From Streptomyces sp. RB17 (GTDB lineage: Bacteria > Actinomycetota > Actinomycetes > Streptomycetales > Streptomycetaceae): a stretch of DNA of 64,000 bases. This document shows positions 1 to 8,444 of this stretch, in pieces (the stretch's first letter is position 1; every line of letters begins with the position of its first letter). Below the pieces are notes generated by a model. The model was not told the origin of the DNA. It saw nothing but the letters and a program-made list of their open reading frames with translations, and searched no databases. Made by a program: the position numbers and the translations under genes. Where the stretch lies: NCBI RefSeq assembly GCF_009604455.1, contig NZ_WEGL01000002.1, forward strand, positions 496,001-560,000. Direction: 5' to 3'.

Positions 1-2097
1 CGCATTGCTTGCGAGCTGTGTGCGCTCTCGCAGGGCAAGGGCGAGCGTTTCCTCGATGGCCAGGGCACTGCCACGTTCGAAAGCTGCGTCGAACTCGGCG
101 TCTCCCATCTTCTTCCGCGCCATCGTCTCGAATTTGTCCCGCTGCGCGAGCAGGAGTGCCCAGCCGAACAGTGGGGCCCCGAGAGCCTGCCACAGCGGGT
201 TCGTCCCGCCGAACAACGTGGCGGCTCGCTCGGCGTTGCCCTTCGCCGCCGTGGTCCAGGCGAGTACGTCGAGCGCGAGAGCCATACCCAGGGTGTCGTG
301 GAAGAACCGCTTGATCTTGAGCGCCTCGCACAAGTCGGCTTCCGCCCCGTCGAGCTCGCCGTGGATCAACCGCAGGAATCCGCGCCCCCACAGCGCCCAC
401 GACAGTACCCACTGCTCGCCGGCCGCTGTGCAGCGCCGGAACAGCTCCTCGATGATCTCCGCAGCCTTGTCGAGTTCGCCCAGGAGGATGAGGGCCGCCG
501 CCAACTCCATCTGGAGATTGTCCGGATAGGTGGCAGGTGCTTCGGTCTCGGTGTACTGCTCGAGGGCCTCGGTGAGCAGGGGGATCGCGCCGGACAGGTC
601 CGTGCTGAGCAACTTGCTCATTCCGCGCACGTGCGTGGCATAGGCGAGCGCAGCCGGGTCGTCCAGTTGGACGGCGACCTTCCGGGCATCTTCGGCCGAC
701 GCCGCTGCCGCCGCCTCGTCTCCCTGGAATGCGGCGATGTACGCGACAGTGGCGAGCGCCCAGGCCCGTTCGCGGCTGGGCTCCGCGTCGAGCGCCAACG
801 CTCGGCCCAGCCAGAGCCTGGCCTCGGTGGCGTATCCCATCGCCAGCCACAGCCAGGGCGCCGCCGCCATGCGCAGTCCGATACGCGCCTCACCAGGCTG
901 GGACAGGCAGTATTCCAGTGCGTGCCGCAGGTTCGGGTGCTCCAGCTGAAGCCTGCTCGCCCACTCCTGCTGCTTCGGGCCGCTCCACTCGTCCCCCGCC
1001 GTCTCCATGAGGTGCCGGTACCAGTCGCGGTGCCGTCGGCGCAGGGCCGGTTCCTCGCCCGACTCCGAGAGCCGGGCCTGACCGTACGCGCGGATGGTTT
1101 CCAGCATGCGGAAGCGGACGTGCTCTCCTTGCTCCTCGCGAATGAAGATCGACTTGTCGATGAGGCCGGCGACGGTGTCGAGAACCGCATGCCGGGGGAG
1201 CGCCTCATCGGTGCACACCGCTTCGAGCGCGTCGGTGCCGAATCCGCCGACGAAGACGGACGCCCGAGCCCACAGCGTCTGCTCATTCGGGGTGCACAGG
1301 TCGTAGCTCCAGTCGATGAGCGCCTGGAGGGTCTGGTGCCGTTCCGGCAGGTTGCGGTTACCTTCCCGCAGCAACTGGAACCGGTCGTCCAAGCGGCTCG
1401 CGAGATCATGGACGGTGAGCACCCGCAACCGCACCGAAGCCAGTTCGATGGCCAGCGGGATCCCTTCCAGGCGCCGGCAGAGGCGGACGACCGCCGCTTC
1501 GTTGTCGGGCGTGATCGAGAAGCCGGGAACGACGGCCGCCGAACGGTCGGCGAACAGAGTGACCGATGGGTACCGAGTCGCCGTGCCGGGCTCGACGGAG
1601 TCACCAGGAGGTGGAGTCGGCAGTGGTGGGACGGGGTAGATGTGCTCCCCGGCGATTCTGAGCGCCTGCCTGCTGGTGGCCAGAATCCGGACCTCGGGCG
1701 CCGCACGCAGCACCTGGTCGGCCAGGCCCGCGGCGGCGTCCACCAAGTGCTCACAGTTGTCCAGGACCAGCAGCATGCGCCGTTGCCCCAGATGACCACG
1801 CAGAACGGTCATCGGTGCGCGGGTCGACTGCTCTTTGATCTCGAGGGCGTCGACCACGATGTGGGGGAGCAGGGCCGGGTCTTTCAATGACGCCAGTTCG
1901 ACCAGGCAGACGCCGTCCGGGAAGGCTCGCTGCATCTCCCTGGCGACGCGGAGAGCGAGCCGCGTCTTGCCCACCCCGCCGATGCCGGTCAGCGTCACCA
2001 GGCGGGTCGTGGAGAAGAGCTGTCGGAGCGCGGCGACATCCTTTCGCCGCCCCACGAAGCTTGTGAGATCCGCCGGCACGGCGTTCGGAGTAGGCAT
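1..2097 (-). CDS. Large ATP-binding (NB-ARC/AfsR-like) transcriptional regulator, C-terminus cut by window edge
   Basis: 699 codons are open from an ATG at 2097 to the left edge with no stop, so the C-terminus is missing. The protein opens with PNAVPADLTSFVGRRKDV, the usual lead-in of these regulators. A P-loop GIGGVGKT follows near residue 43 and a Walker B-like LLVLDNCEHLVD near residue 117. Residues of about 350-690 are helical, alanine/leucine-rich and TPR-like. Streptomyces proteins of this class are about 750-1000 aa and usually end in, or are fused to, a LuxR or SARP-type DNA-binding domain. That domain would lie outside the window, so the class is inferred. GGGGA just upstream of the ATG is a plausible ribosome binding site. 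Likely a cytoplasmic STAND-type ATPase switch; its target genes cannot be read from here. Confidence 0.8.
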   Translation of the reverse strand, partial: MPTPNAVPADLTSFVGRRKDVAALRQLFSTTRLVTLTGIGGVGKTRLALRVAREMQRAFPDGVCLVELASLKDPALLPHIVVDALEIKEQSTRAPMTVLRGHLGQRRMLLVLDNCEHLVDAAAGLADQVLRAAPEVRILATSRQALRIAGEHIYPVPPLPTPPPGDSVEPGTATRYPSVTLFADRSAAVVPGFSITPDNEAAVVRLCRRLEGIPLAIELASVRLRVLTVHDLASRLDDRFQLLREGNRNLPERHQTLQALIDWSYDLCTPNEQTLWARASVFVGGFGTDALEAVCTDEALPRHAVLDTVAGLIDKSIFIREEQGEHVRFRMLETIRAYGQARLSESGEEPALRRRHRDWYRHLMETAGDEWSGPKQQEWASRLQLEHPNLRHALEYCLSQPGEARIGLRMAAAPWLWLAMGYATEARLWLGRALALDAEPSRERAWALATVAYIAAFQGDEAAAAASAEDARKVAVQLDDPAALAYATHVRGMSKLLSTDLSGAIPLLTEALEQYTETEAPATYPDNLQMELAAALILLGELDKAAEIIEELFRRCTAAGEQWVLSWALWGRGFLRLIHGELDGAEADLCEALKIKRFFHDTLGMALALDVLAWTTAAKGNAERAATLFGGTNPLWQALGAPLFGWALLLAQRDKFETMARKKMGDAEFDAAFERGSALAIEETLALALRERTQLASNA

Positions 2098-2419
2098 CGA
2101 GTCCCCACGTGCGCAGTTCGGGAGCGGTGATCCGATCGTACCGCCGCACACATCCCGGGCCGAGACCCCGCGAGCCCGGGGACAGGTACTCGTACGGGTA
2201 GTTCCCCGGGCGTCTGTCCGCCGTTCGATGGTCAAGCTGTGAGGTCAGATCGCGCCGGTGAAACCCCAGGTCACGACGGGGAGAGCCGGAGGCGTCGCAG
2301 GATGGGGAATTCCGTGAATTTCTTCAGCCTCTCCGGTCGGTGCGGCCGGCGAGCCCCCCTGCCGCGGTTGGCCGGCCGGTCCGTTCTTGCATGTTCTAGG
2401 AGTAGTCGGAGGTGTCGTC
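2098..2419. other. Intergenic region between two divergently transcribed regulators
   Basis: 322 bp separate the minus-strand ATPase regulator from the plus-strand response regulator and must carry both promoters. I see no convincing -35/-10 pair and no coding pattern. The only firm element is GGAGG at 2408-2412, the ribosome binding site of the downstream gene. Confidence 0.5.
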
Positions 2420-3082
2420 ATGACACTTGTCCTGGCCGAGCGGGTTGCTCCCACGGGTCGGGTTCGCCCGGTGCTGGAGGACCGATGTCAGATGCAGCGC
2501 GTGCTGGTGGCGGAGGAGCACGAGCTGGTGCTGGCGGGGTTGCGTGCGGTGTTGCTGAGTCAGCCGTGGGTGGCGTCGTGTCTGGCGGCGGATTCGCAGG
2601 AGGCCGCCTGGCAGGTGGCGCGGCGGCATCATCCGCAGCTGGTGTTGGTGAGCACGTCGTTGGGGGGCCGGTCTGGGCTGGACCTGTGCCGGGACCTTCG
2701 GGACCGGATGCCGCACGTCAAGGTGGTTCTGCTGTCCGGAGAGGGGCGGGTGTCGGCGGCGCTGGCGTCGGCGCACGGCGCGGTGGCGTCCTTGTCGAAG
2801 CAGATGCCGACCGCGGCGATCGTGACGGCGGTGAAGCGTGTCGCGGAGGGCGCGCGGGTCTTCCCGAAGGACGAGGGACCCGCCGTGGTGCGCCTTTCGA
2901 AGCGTGAACTGGATGTCCTGCAGCATCTGGTCCTGGGGTTGAGCAACCCGGAAGTGGCAGCTGTGCTGAATCTGTCCCGGCATACGGTGAAACAGCACAC
3001 GACTTCGGTGTACCGGAAGCTGGGGGTGCGGAACCGGGCGCAGGCGGCCGGACGCGCCCAGGAGCTCGGACTCGTCGGCTGA
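2420..3082 (+). CDS. NarL/FixJ (LuxR-type) response regulator with atypical receiver domain
   Basis: 220 aa; the ATG at 2420 follows GGAGG with 7-nt spacing. The receiver domain begins at about residue 25 (MQRVLVAEEHELVLAGLRAVL) and a LuxR/GerE helix-turn-helix covers about residues 155-215 (LSKRELDVLQHLVLGLSNPE, then SRHTVKQHTTSVYRKLG). Two hallmarks of phosphorylation are changed. The acidic DD pair is EE, and the phospho-acceptor strand reads LVLVSTSLGGRSG, with Ser/Thr where Asp belongs. The conserved lysine region (SLSKQMP) is kept. No histidine kinase is adjacent. It is therefore an orphan regulator likely controlled by ligand, dimerisation or expression level, as with the Streptomyces atypical regulators BldM and WhiI, rather than by phosphorylation. 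DNA binding looks intact; the target is unknown. Confidence 0.85.
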   Translation: MTLVLAERVAPTGRVRPVLEDRCQMQRVLVAEEHELVLAGLRAVLLSQPWVASCLAADSQEAAWQVARRHHPQLVLVSTSLGGRSGLDLCRDLRDRMPHVKVVLLSGEGRVSAALASAHGAVASLSKQMPTAAIVTAVKRVAEGARVFPKDEGPAVVRLSKRELDVLQHLVLGLSNPEVAAVLNLSRHTVKQHTTSVYRKLGVRNRAQAAGRAQELGLVG

Positions 3083-3185
3083 GTGTCGAGCTGCAGCGCA
3101 GGCGTTCAACTACCGAGCGGCGCAGGCGTGCACCCGCCGGCTGTGGCGGCGTCTGCGCTCGAGTCCGGCCAGAGGGAACACCTGC

Positions 3186-3884
3186 TCAAGAGGCGGCGTC
3201 GGTGTGCCGGCGATGCCGGGTCACCAGGTCCGCGAGATCGGCCACGGCTCGCTGGATGAGCAGCCGGCCCTCCTCGGCGTTCGCGCCGCCGGGATCGCCG
3301 AGCACGCCGTTGGCGGTGAAGGCGGACAGGCCGGCCTCCCGCAGACGCGGGAGGAGTGTGTGGACGGGGGCGGTGTTTCCGGCCCGCGCCGCCTCCATCC
3401 GTACCAGGTGGGGGGCCAGCGCCAGCATGACGGAGGTCTCGGTGCGGCCCGCGTGGGCGTCACCGCCCCAGCGCGGGCCCCAGGCCAGGACGTGCCGCCC
3501 CTCGGTACGCAGTCGTCGCACGGCCCGATGGACGGGCTGCGCGTTGCCGCCGTGAGCGGAGACCAGGACGACCCGGGGGAACGTCACCGTCGCCGACCTC
3601 ACGAGCTCGACCAGCAGTAGCTCGACGGCCTCCTGGCCGATGGACAGCGTGCCGGGGAAACCCTGGTGCTCGCCGCTGGATCCGAACGCCACGGCCGGGG
3701 CCACGACGACATCGGGCACCTGCGCTGTCAGCCGCTCGGCCAGGGCGACGGCGATGTCGGTGTCCGTGGACATCGGAAGGTGCGGCCCATGCTGTTCGGT
3801 GGCGCCGACCGGCACGGCGAGGACGGTCCTGCGCCGCGCCTGATCGGCGACATCGGTCCAGGTCAGCGACGCCAGCGCGGTCAT
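3186..3884 (-). CDS. mftE: Mycofactocin biosynthesis creatininase-family peptidase MftE
   Basis: 232 aa, creatininase fold. MftE is the metal-dependent peptidase that releases the cyclised C-terminal Val-Tyr product (AHDP) from the modified MftA peptide. Metal-site motifs are visible: VGATEQHGPHLPMSTDTDIA near residue 25 (E, H, D ligands), AHGGNAQP near residue 115 and AGRTETSVML near residue 150. The ATG at 3884 shares its A with the mftD stop codon (TGATG), which suggests translational coupling. In-frame sequence runs a further 62 codons upstream, but that part overlaps mftD and is arginine/proline-rich antisense-like sequence, so the later ATG is chosen. It is the last gene of the minus-strand mftABCDE operon. 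Confidence 0.93.
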   Translation of the reverse strand: MTALASLTWTDVADQARRRTVLAVPVGATEQHGPHLPMSTDTDIAVALAERLTAQVPDVVVAPAVAFGSSGEHQGFPGTLSIGQEAVELLLVELVRSATVTFPRVVLVSAHGGNAQPVHRAVRRLRTEGRHVLAWGPRWGGDAHAGRTETSVMLALAPHLVRMEAARAGNTAPVHTLLPRLREAGLSAFTANGVLGDPGGANAEEGRLLIQRAVADLADLVTRHRRHTDAAS

Positions 3885-5077
3885 CAGGGGGCCTGGGTCC
3901 GCCGCGGCGCTCCGAGGGCGTGGGCGAAGCCCTGCGGGAGCACCACGTCGTCGGGCGTGAGGTCGTGGATCGAGGAGCGCCCGAGTCCGAGGAGTGCCGA
4001 GTCGATTCCGCCGCGCAGGATGTCGAGCACGTTCTCCACGCCGGCCTGGCCACTCGCGGCCAGGCCCCACAGGTAGGCCCGACCGATCATCACGGCGCGG
4101 GCGCCGAGTGCCAGGGCCTTGACCACATCGCTGCCCCGACGCACTCCGCCGTCGAGGAGTACTTCGATCTGGCCGCCCACAGCGTCGGCGATGGCGGGCA
4201 GGGCACGGATGGTCGCAGGGGTGCTGTCAAGGTTGTTGCCGCCGTGGTTGGAGACCGAGATGGCCTGGGCGCCGGCGTCCACGGCGCGCTTGGCGTCGTC
4301 GACGCGGATGATGCCCTTGACGAGGAACGGCCCGCCCCACTGCTCGCGCATCCACCGTACGTCGTCCCAGGTGGGAGGGGGTGTCTGCATCCATTCGCCG
4401 TAGGCGCCGAAGAACGTCGGGGCCTGCTCGCCGACGGCGGTGACGTTCGGGGTGGTCAGGTCGGGCAGCCGCCGGGTCCGGGCGAACGCGAGCAGCCAGC
4501 GCGGATGGGTGAGTCCCTCCGGCGCGAAGCGCGCCACCGCCTTGAGGCCGAGGCGCTCGGGGATGTGGGGGCTGCCCCAGTCCCGGCCGTGCGAGAACGA
4601 CCAGTCCAAGGTCACGATCAGGCCCTTGGCGCCGGCCTCCCGGGCACGCTCCATCTGGGCGATCATGGAGTCCTTGCCGCCCATCCAGTACATCTGGAAG
4701 AACGTCTGCGGATTGGCCGCGACGACCTCCTCGACGGGCTTGCTGGCGAAGGAGCTCAGCCCCATCGCCGTGCCCCGGGTTGCCGCGGCGCGGGCCACGG
4801 CCACCTCCCCGTCGGGGTGCACGGCCTGCACCCCGGTCGGGGAGATGATCACCGGAAGGGAGATCGACTGGCCCAGGACGGTCGTGGCCTGGTCACGCTT
4901 GGCCGGCAGGTCCGCGACGTGCGGCGCGAAGCCGGCCTCGGCGAAGGCCGCCATGTTGTCCTGATAGGTCGTGCCGCGCTCGGAACCGGCGAGCAGGGCG
5001 CCGTAGACGGATGCCGGCAGTCGTCGCTTTGCTCGACGCTGCGCCTCGGCGACGGTTTCGAACCATGCGTTGGGCAT
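3884..5077 (-). CDS. mftD: Mycofactocin biosynthesis FMN-dependent oxidase MftD
   Basis: 397 aa, alpha-hydroxy-acid (lactate) dehydrogenase family. MftD oxidatively deaminates AHDP to pre-mycofactocin, the redox-active alpha-keto amide. Family signatures include LPVIISPTGVQA near residue 73, the active-site segment SVSNHGGNNLDSTPA near residue 275 (HGG histidine) and the FMN phosphate-binding stretch LLDGGVRRGSDV followed by KALALGARAVMIGR near residue 310. Length and start (MPNAWFETVAEAQRRAKRRL) fit the family. AAAGGGG lies 6 nt before the ATG. The gene follows mftC by 66 bp and its stop overlaps the mftE start. Confidence 0.95.
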   Translation of the reverse strand: MPNAWFETVAEAQRRAKRRLPASVYGALLAGSERGTTYQDNMAAFAEAGFAPHVADLPAKRDQATTVLGQSISLPVIISPTGVQAVHPDGEVAVARAAATRGTAMGLSSFASKPVEEVVAANPQTFFQMYWMGGKDSMIAQMERAREAGAKGLIVTLDWSFSHGRDWGSPHIPERLGLKAVARFAPEGLTHPRWLLAFARTRRLPDLTTPNVTAVGEQAPTFFGAYGEWMQTPPPTWDDVRWMREQWGGPFLVKGIIRVDDAKRAVDAGAQAISVSNHGGNNLDSTPATIRALPAIADAVGGQIEVLLDGGVRRGSDVVKALALGARAVMIGRAYLWGLAASGQAGVENVLDILRGGIDSALLGLGRSSIHDLTPDDVVLPQGFAHALGAPRRTQAP

Positions 5078-5096
5078 GACGCCCCTTTCTTTCGTG

Positions 5097-5143
5097 GACC
5101 GAGCGGCCTTTCGGCGTCTCTCATGAACCGAGCGGCCCTTCGG
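5097..5143. repeat. Two near-identical 18-bp direct repeats in the mftC-mftD spacer
   Basis: The only real gap in the mftA-E operon holds two copies of a motif, at 5097-5114 and 5125-5143. They share the core CCGAGCGGCC followed by TTTCGG or CTTCGG. Each copy can form a short CCGA/TCGG hairpin on either strand. The second copy abuts the mftC stop codon. The role is unknown; a processing or attenuation element that tunes mftD relative to mftC is one possibility. Confidence 0.6.
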
Positions 5144-6358
5144 CTAGGCCAGAGGACTTTCGTCGCACATGCGCGTGGGCCGGCTCTCCCGCCGGACCGG
5201 CAGGCCGAGAAGCACGGGCTGCCCCCGCACCGGCCCCCGGTGGGAGTGGTCCTCGCTGGGCCGGGGAGCGGACGACCGGTCGCCGGCCAGCGCCGCCTCC
5301 GCGTGCCCCTGGACGCATTCCGGATCGGGGCCGTCGAGCGGCAGTCCCGTGAAGAACTTGGCGGCCATGCACCCGCCCCGGCAGGCGTCGAACGCCGAAC
5401 ACTTCGTGCAGGCGCCGCCCGTCTGGGGCTGCCGCAGCTCCTGGAAGAGCGACGAGGAGCGCCACACCCGGGTGAATCCGCCCTCGTCACGGACGTTGCC
5501 GGCGCGGAACGCGTCGTGGATGGCGAACGGGCAGGCGTACACCTCACCGACCGGGTCGATCAGGCACACCACCCGCCCGGCGCCACACAGGTTCAGCCCG
5601 GGCAACGCCTCGCCGTAGGCGGAGAGATGGAAGAACGAATCCCCGGTGAGCACCTTGTCGCCGTGCTCGACCAGCCAGTCGTACAGCTGCCGTTGCTGCG
5701 CCGCTGTGGGGTGCAGTTCGTCCCACACGTCGGCGCCCCGGCCGGAGGGCCGCAGCCGCGTCAGCCGCAACTGTGCCCCGTACCGGTCGGCGAGTGCCTT
5801 GAAGGCGTCCAGTTGCCCGATGTTGTGGCGGGTGGCCACGACCGAGATCTTGAACCCGGCGAAGCCCGCCGCGGCGAGGTTGTCCATCGCCCGCAGCACG
5901 GTCGCGTACGAACCCTCGCCGCGTACGGCGTCGTTGACGTCGGCCGTGGCCCCGTCCAGGGACAACTGGACGTCCACATAGTCACTGGCGGCCAGCCGTC
6001 GAGCGACCTCCGGGGTGATCCTGACGCCGTTGGTGGAGAACTTGACGCCCACCTGGTGGGCGGTGGCGTAGTCGACCAGTTCCCAGAAGTCCGGGCGCAC
6101 GGTCGGCTCGCCGCCGCCGATGTTGACGTAGAAGACCTGCATGCGCTGCAGCTCGTCGATGACCGCCTTGGACTCGTCGGTGGTGAGTTCGCGCGGGTCG
6201 CGCCGGCCGGAGCTGGACAGGCAGTGCACGCAGGCCAGGTTGCAGGCGTAGGTGAGCTCCCAGGTCAGACAGATCGGCGCGTCGAGGCCGTGCTGAAAAT
6301 GGTCCACGAGGCGGCCCGCCCGGGCCGGCCTCGGCGGTGCTGCGGAAGGCACGGTCAT
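5144..6358 (-). CDS. mftC: Mycofactocin radical SAM maturase MftC
   Basis: 404 aa radical SAM enzyme with a SPASM domain. MftC first oxidatively decarboxylates the C-terminal Tyr of MftA and then forms the Val-Tyr crosslink. The radical-SAM cluster motif CxxxCxxC is at C39, C43 and C46 (CNLACVHC), with GGGEP near residue 82. SPASM cysteines are present in LCGAGRVVCLID, VYACPFAIHDAFRAGNV and ACTKCSAFDACRGGCMAAKF, around residues 262-345. The C-terminal 50 residues are Arg/Pro-rich and probably disordered. Start ATG 6358 overlaps the mftB stop as ATGA, the usual coupling in this cluster. The start context (LVDHFQHGLDAPICLTWELT) matches the family. Confidence 0.96.
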   Translation of the reverse strand: MTVPSAAPPRPARAGRLVDHFQHGLDAPICLTWELTYACNLACVHCLSSSGRRDPRELTTDESKAVIDELQRMQVFYVNIGGGEPTVRPDFWELVDYATAHQVGVKFSTNGVRITPEVARRLAASDYVDVQLSLDGATADVNDAVRGEGSYATVLRAMDNLAAAGFAGFKISVVATRHNIGQLDAFKALADRYGAQLRLTRLRPSGRGADVWDELHPTAAQQRQLYDWLVEHGDKVLTGDSFFHLSAYGEALPGLNLCGAGRVVCLIDPVGEVYACPFAIHDAFRAGNVRDEGGFTRVWRSSSLFQELRQPQTGGACTKCSAFDACRGGCMAAKFFTGLPLDGPDPECVQGHAEAALAGDRSSAPRPSEDHSHRGPVRGQPVLLGLPVRRESRPTRMCDESPLA

Positions 6359-6696
6359 GGCGCCTCCTCTCCTTGCAGATGAGCGTCACCGCGGCTCGCT
6401 CGACCGGTGCGCTCGGTGATCATCCGGGACTCGGCCAGCCGCGCCAGCGCGTCCCGGTAGCGCCTCGACTCGGCGGGTTCGACTCCTGCCACCCGGCAGG
6501 CTTCCGCTGCGCTCGGGCAGTGGGCCAGTTGTTGTACGACGGTGAGCAGCCGGCGGTCCTTGAGGAAGGACAGCTGCCGGGTGCCGAAGTGGTAGAGCAG
6601 CGCCCCGAAGGGCTCCGGACGAACGGCGACCTGGGGGTGCACGGCCCAGGCCGCGTCCAGGTCGAACCGCTCGGACCCGTTCCTGTGCGTGGGCAT
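6355..6696 (-). CDS. mftB: Mycofactocin RiPP chaperone MftB
   Basis: 113 aa, PqqD-like RiPP recognition element. MftB binds the MftA leader and delivers it to MftC. FDLDAAWAVHPQVAVRPEPF leads into ALLYHFGTRQLSFLKDRRLL, the characteristic MftB/PqqD core, followed by a helical C-terminal half. The ATG at 6696 is preceded by GGAG only 3 nt away. A GTG at 6705 in the same frame would add three residues and start 3 nt after the mftA stop. Either is possible given coupling to mftA. The stop overlaps mftC by 4 nt. Confidence 0.9.
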   Translation of the reverse strand: MPTHRNGSERFDLDAAWAVHPQVAVRPEPFGALLYHFGTRQLSFLKDRRLLTVVQQLAHCPSAAEACRVAGVEPAESRRYRDALARLAESRMITERTGRASRGDAHLQGEEAP

Positions 6697-6708
6697 GGTC
6701 TCCACGCC

Positions 6709-6828
6709 TCAGTACACGCCGCACATGCCGTCGATGGACACGTCCTCGACGAGCAGGTCCTCCTCGATCAGCTGGTCGTCCTCGGCGGGGAGACGGTCTG
6801 CGCTCGAGGTCTGCGAGTCGTCGGTCAT
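6709..6828 (-). CDS. mftA: Mycofactocin precursor peptide MftA
   Basis: 39 aa, too short for most gene callers. The peptide starts MTDDSQTSSADRLPAEDDQL and is very acidic in the middle (IEEDLLVEDVS). It ends in IDGMCGVY, the diagnostic mycofactocin core. The terminal Val38-Tyr39 pair is what MftC decarboxylates and crosslinks and what MftE and MftD then release and oxidise. The leader binds MftB. An AAGGGAA-like ribosome binding site precedes the ATG. First gene of the minus-strand operon, 12 nt from the mftB ATG. Confidence 0.97.
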   Translation of the reverse strand: MTDDSQTSSADRLPAEDDQLIEEDLLVEDVSIDGMCGVY

Positions 6829-7007
6829 GGAGGTTCCCTTCGTCGTCCGCGGCGCGGCGGGGTGTCCCGTCGCAGGGTGACGGTAGGCAGCCGCGGTGCC
6901 GTGGACGGGCCGGTGCGCCGCACTTGCTGCCCACCTGGGGGATCGACGAGTCGAGACGCCCGGGTGAAGGCTGGGCGCCCGGCTTTCCCGACGTTCGAGG
7001 ACACCTG
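6829..7007. promoter_or_regulatory. Divergent control region between mftA and mftF
   Basis: 179 bp separate the two diverging halves of the mycofactocin cluster. Both transcripts must start here. GAGG at 6997-7000, 7 nt before the GTG at 7008, is the likely mftF ribosome binding site. I could not pick a convincing -10/-35 pair or operator by eye. Confidence 0.5.
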
Positions 7008-8444
7008 GTGATCGACATTCCCCCTCTCCCCGCGGCCTTCCGGCTGCGCCCCGACCCCGGCCTGCGCCTGATACGGGACGGGCGGGTGCTGTTGGGAGGC
7101 TCGCCGTACCGGCTGATGCGGCTGACGGCGCGCGCCGTGCCGGTCGTGAGCGCGTGGCTCGACGGGAAGCCGGTCGGGGAAGGGCGAGCGGCCGGGCTCC
7201 TGGCCCGCCGGTTGGTCCAGGCGGGCATGATGCACCCCGTACCGCCGTCCGAGGGGCCGCGCCCGTCGGTGACGGTCGTTGTACCGGTCCGCGACCGGCC
7301 TGAGCACCTCGCCCGCTGTCTGGCCGGTCTCAGCGGTGGGCCGGAGGTGATCGTCGTGGACGACGCCTCGATCGATCCCGGTGCGGTGGCGGACGTCGTG
7401 CGGGCGGCCGGCGCCAGGCTGGTCCGCCGCCCTGTCAACGGCGGCCCGGCGGCCGCGCGGAACACCGGACTCGCCCACGCGGGCGGAGACTTGGTGGCGT
7501 TCGTGGACTCCGACTGCCTGCCGGCCCCCGGATGGGCCGACGCCCTGCTGCCGCACTTCGCGGATCTCGCCGTGGCCGCGGTGGCGCCGCGCATCGTGGC
7601 GGCGGGGCCGGGACGTGGTCTCCTCGCGGCCTACGAGTGCGAGCGCTCCGCCCTGGACATGGGGCCCAGGCAGGCACTCGTACGACCCGGCTCGCACGTG
7701 CCCTATGTGCCCAGCGCGGCGTTGGTGGTGCGGCGTACCGCGGTGGGCCGGGGTTTCGACGAGACGCTGCGCGTCGGGGAGGACGTCGACCTGGTGTGGC
7801 GGCTCGCGGCCGACGGTCACCACGTCCGCTACGACCCCTCGGTCACCGTGGCCCACCGGCACCGGACGCGTCCGCGCCAGTGGCTGGCCCAGCGCATTCA
7901 GTACGGCACCTCCGCCGCGCCGCTGGCTGCCCGGCACCCGGGCCTGCTCCCGGCCACGTCGATGGCCGGCTGGAGCGCGCTCGCGTGGGGACTGGCCCTG
8001 GGAGGGCGGCCGCTCGCCGGTGCTCTGGTCACCGCAGGGACGACCGGACTGCTGGCGCGCAAACTCGCGGCCTGGTCGGACCGACCGTGGGCCACCGCGG
8101 CCCGGCTGAGTGCAGGCGGCACGTTGCTGGCAGGCGAGCAGCTCGGTCGTGCCGTGACACGAACCTGGTGGCCGCTGGCCCTGCCGCTGGCCGCAGCCGT
8201 ACCCCGGCTGAGGATCCCGCTGGCCGCGGCCGCCCTTGTGCCCCCACTCCTGGAACACCGACGCGGCCGCCCAAGCCTTCCGGCCCTGCCCTGGACGGTC
8301 ACGCGTCTCGCCGACGACCTGGCGTACAGCGTCGGTGTCTGGAAGGGCTGCGTCCGGGAGCGCACCACCGAGCCGCTTCGCCCGAGACTGTGGTGGTTCT
8401 CCGCCGACGGCGTCACCCCTCCGTCCGGACGTCCCCGTGGGTGA
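7008..8444 (+). CDS. mftF: Mycofactocin glycosyltransferase MftF
   Basis: 478 aa, family-2 glycosyltransferase. MftF decorates the pre-mycofactocin core with beta-1,4-glucose chains. An N-terminal domain of about 100 residues is followed by the GT2 fold: VTVVVPVRDRPEHLARCL, VIVVDDASID, ARNTGLAHAGGDLVAFVDSD (the DxD-like metal site) and GFDETLRVGEDVDLVWRLAA (acceptor ED motif). The C-terminal 150 residues contain hydrophobic segments (ALPLAAAVPRLRIPLAAAAL), suggesting membrane association. I chose GTG 7008 because GAGG sits 7 nt before it and the resulting length fits the family. A TTG at 6924 would add 28 atypical residues. The last codons overlap mftG by 8 nt. Confidence 0.93.
   Translation: MIDIPPLPAAFRLRPDPGLRLIRDGRVLLGGSPYRLMRLTARAVPVVSAWLDGKPVGEGRAAGLLARRLVQAGMMHPVPPSEGPRPSVTVVVPVRDRPEHLARCLAGLSGGPEVIVVDDASIDPGAVADVVRAAGARLVRRPVNGGPAAARNTGLAHAGGDLVAFVDSDCLPAPGWADALLPHFADLAVAAVAPRIVAAGPGRGLLAAYECERSALDMGPRQALVRPGSHVPYVPSAALVVRRTAVGRGFDETLRVGEDVDLVWRLAADGHHVRYDPSVTVAHRHRTRPRQWLAQRIQYGTSAAPLAARHPGLLPATSMAGWSALAWGLALGGRPLAGALVTAGTTGLLARKLAAWSDRPWATAARLSAGGTLLAGEQLGRAVTRTWWPLALPLAAAVPRLRIPLAAAALVPPLLEHRRGRPSLPALPWTVTRLADDLAYSVGVWKGCVRERTTEPLRPRLWWFSADGVTPPSGRPRG

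Noticed and set aside
298..1890. 530-aa plus-strand reading frame
   Set aside because: It lies antisense to the NB-ARC regulator, has no family similarity and reads as Arg/Gly/Val-rich shadow sequence produced by GC bias.
3920..6382. 820-aa plus-strand reading frame over mftD and mftC
   Set aside because: The minus-strand frames are unmistakable mycofactocin enzymes; the plus-strand frame is their shadow.
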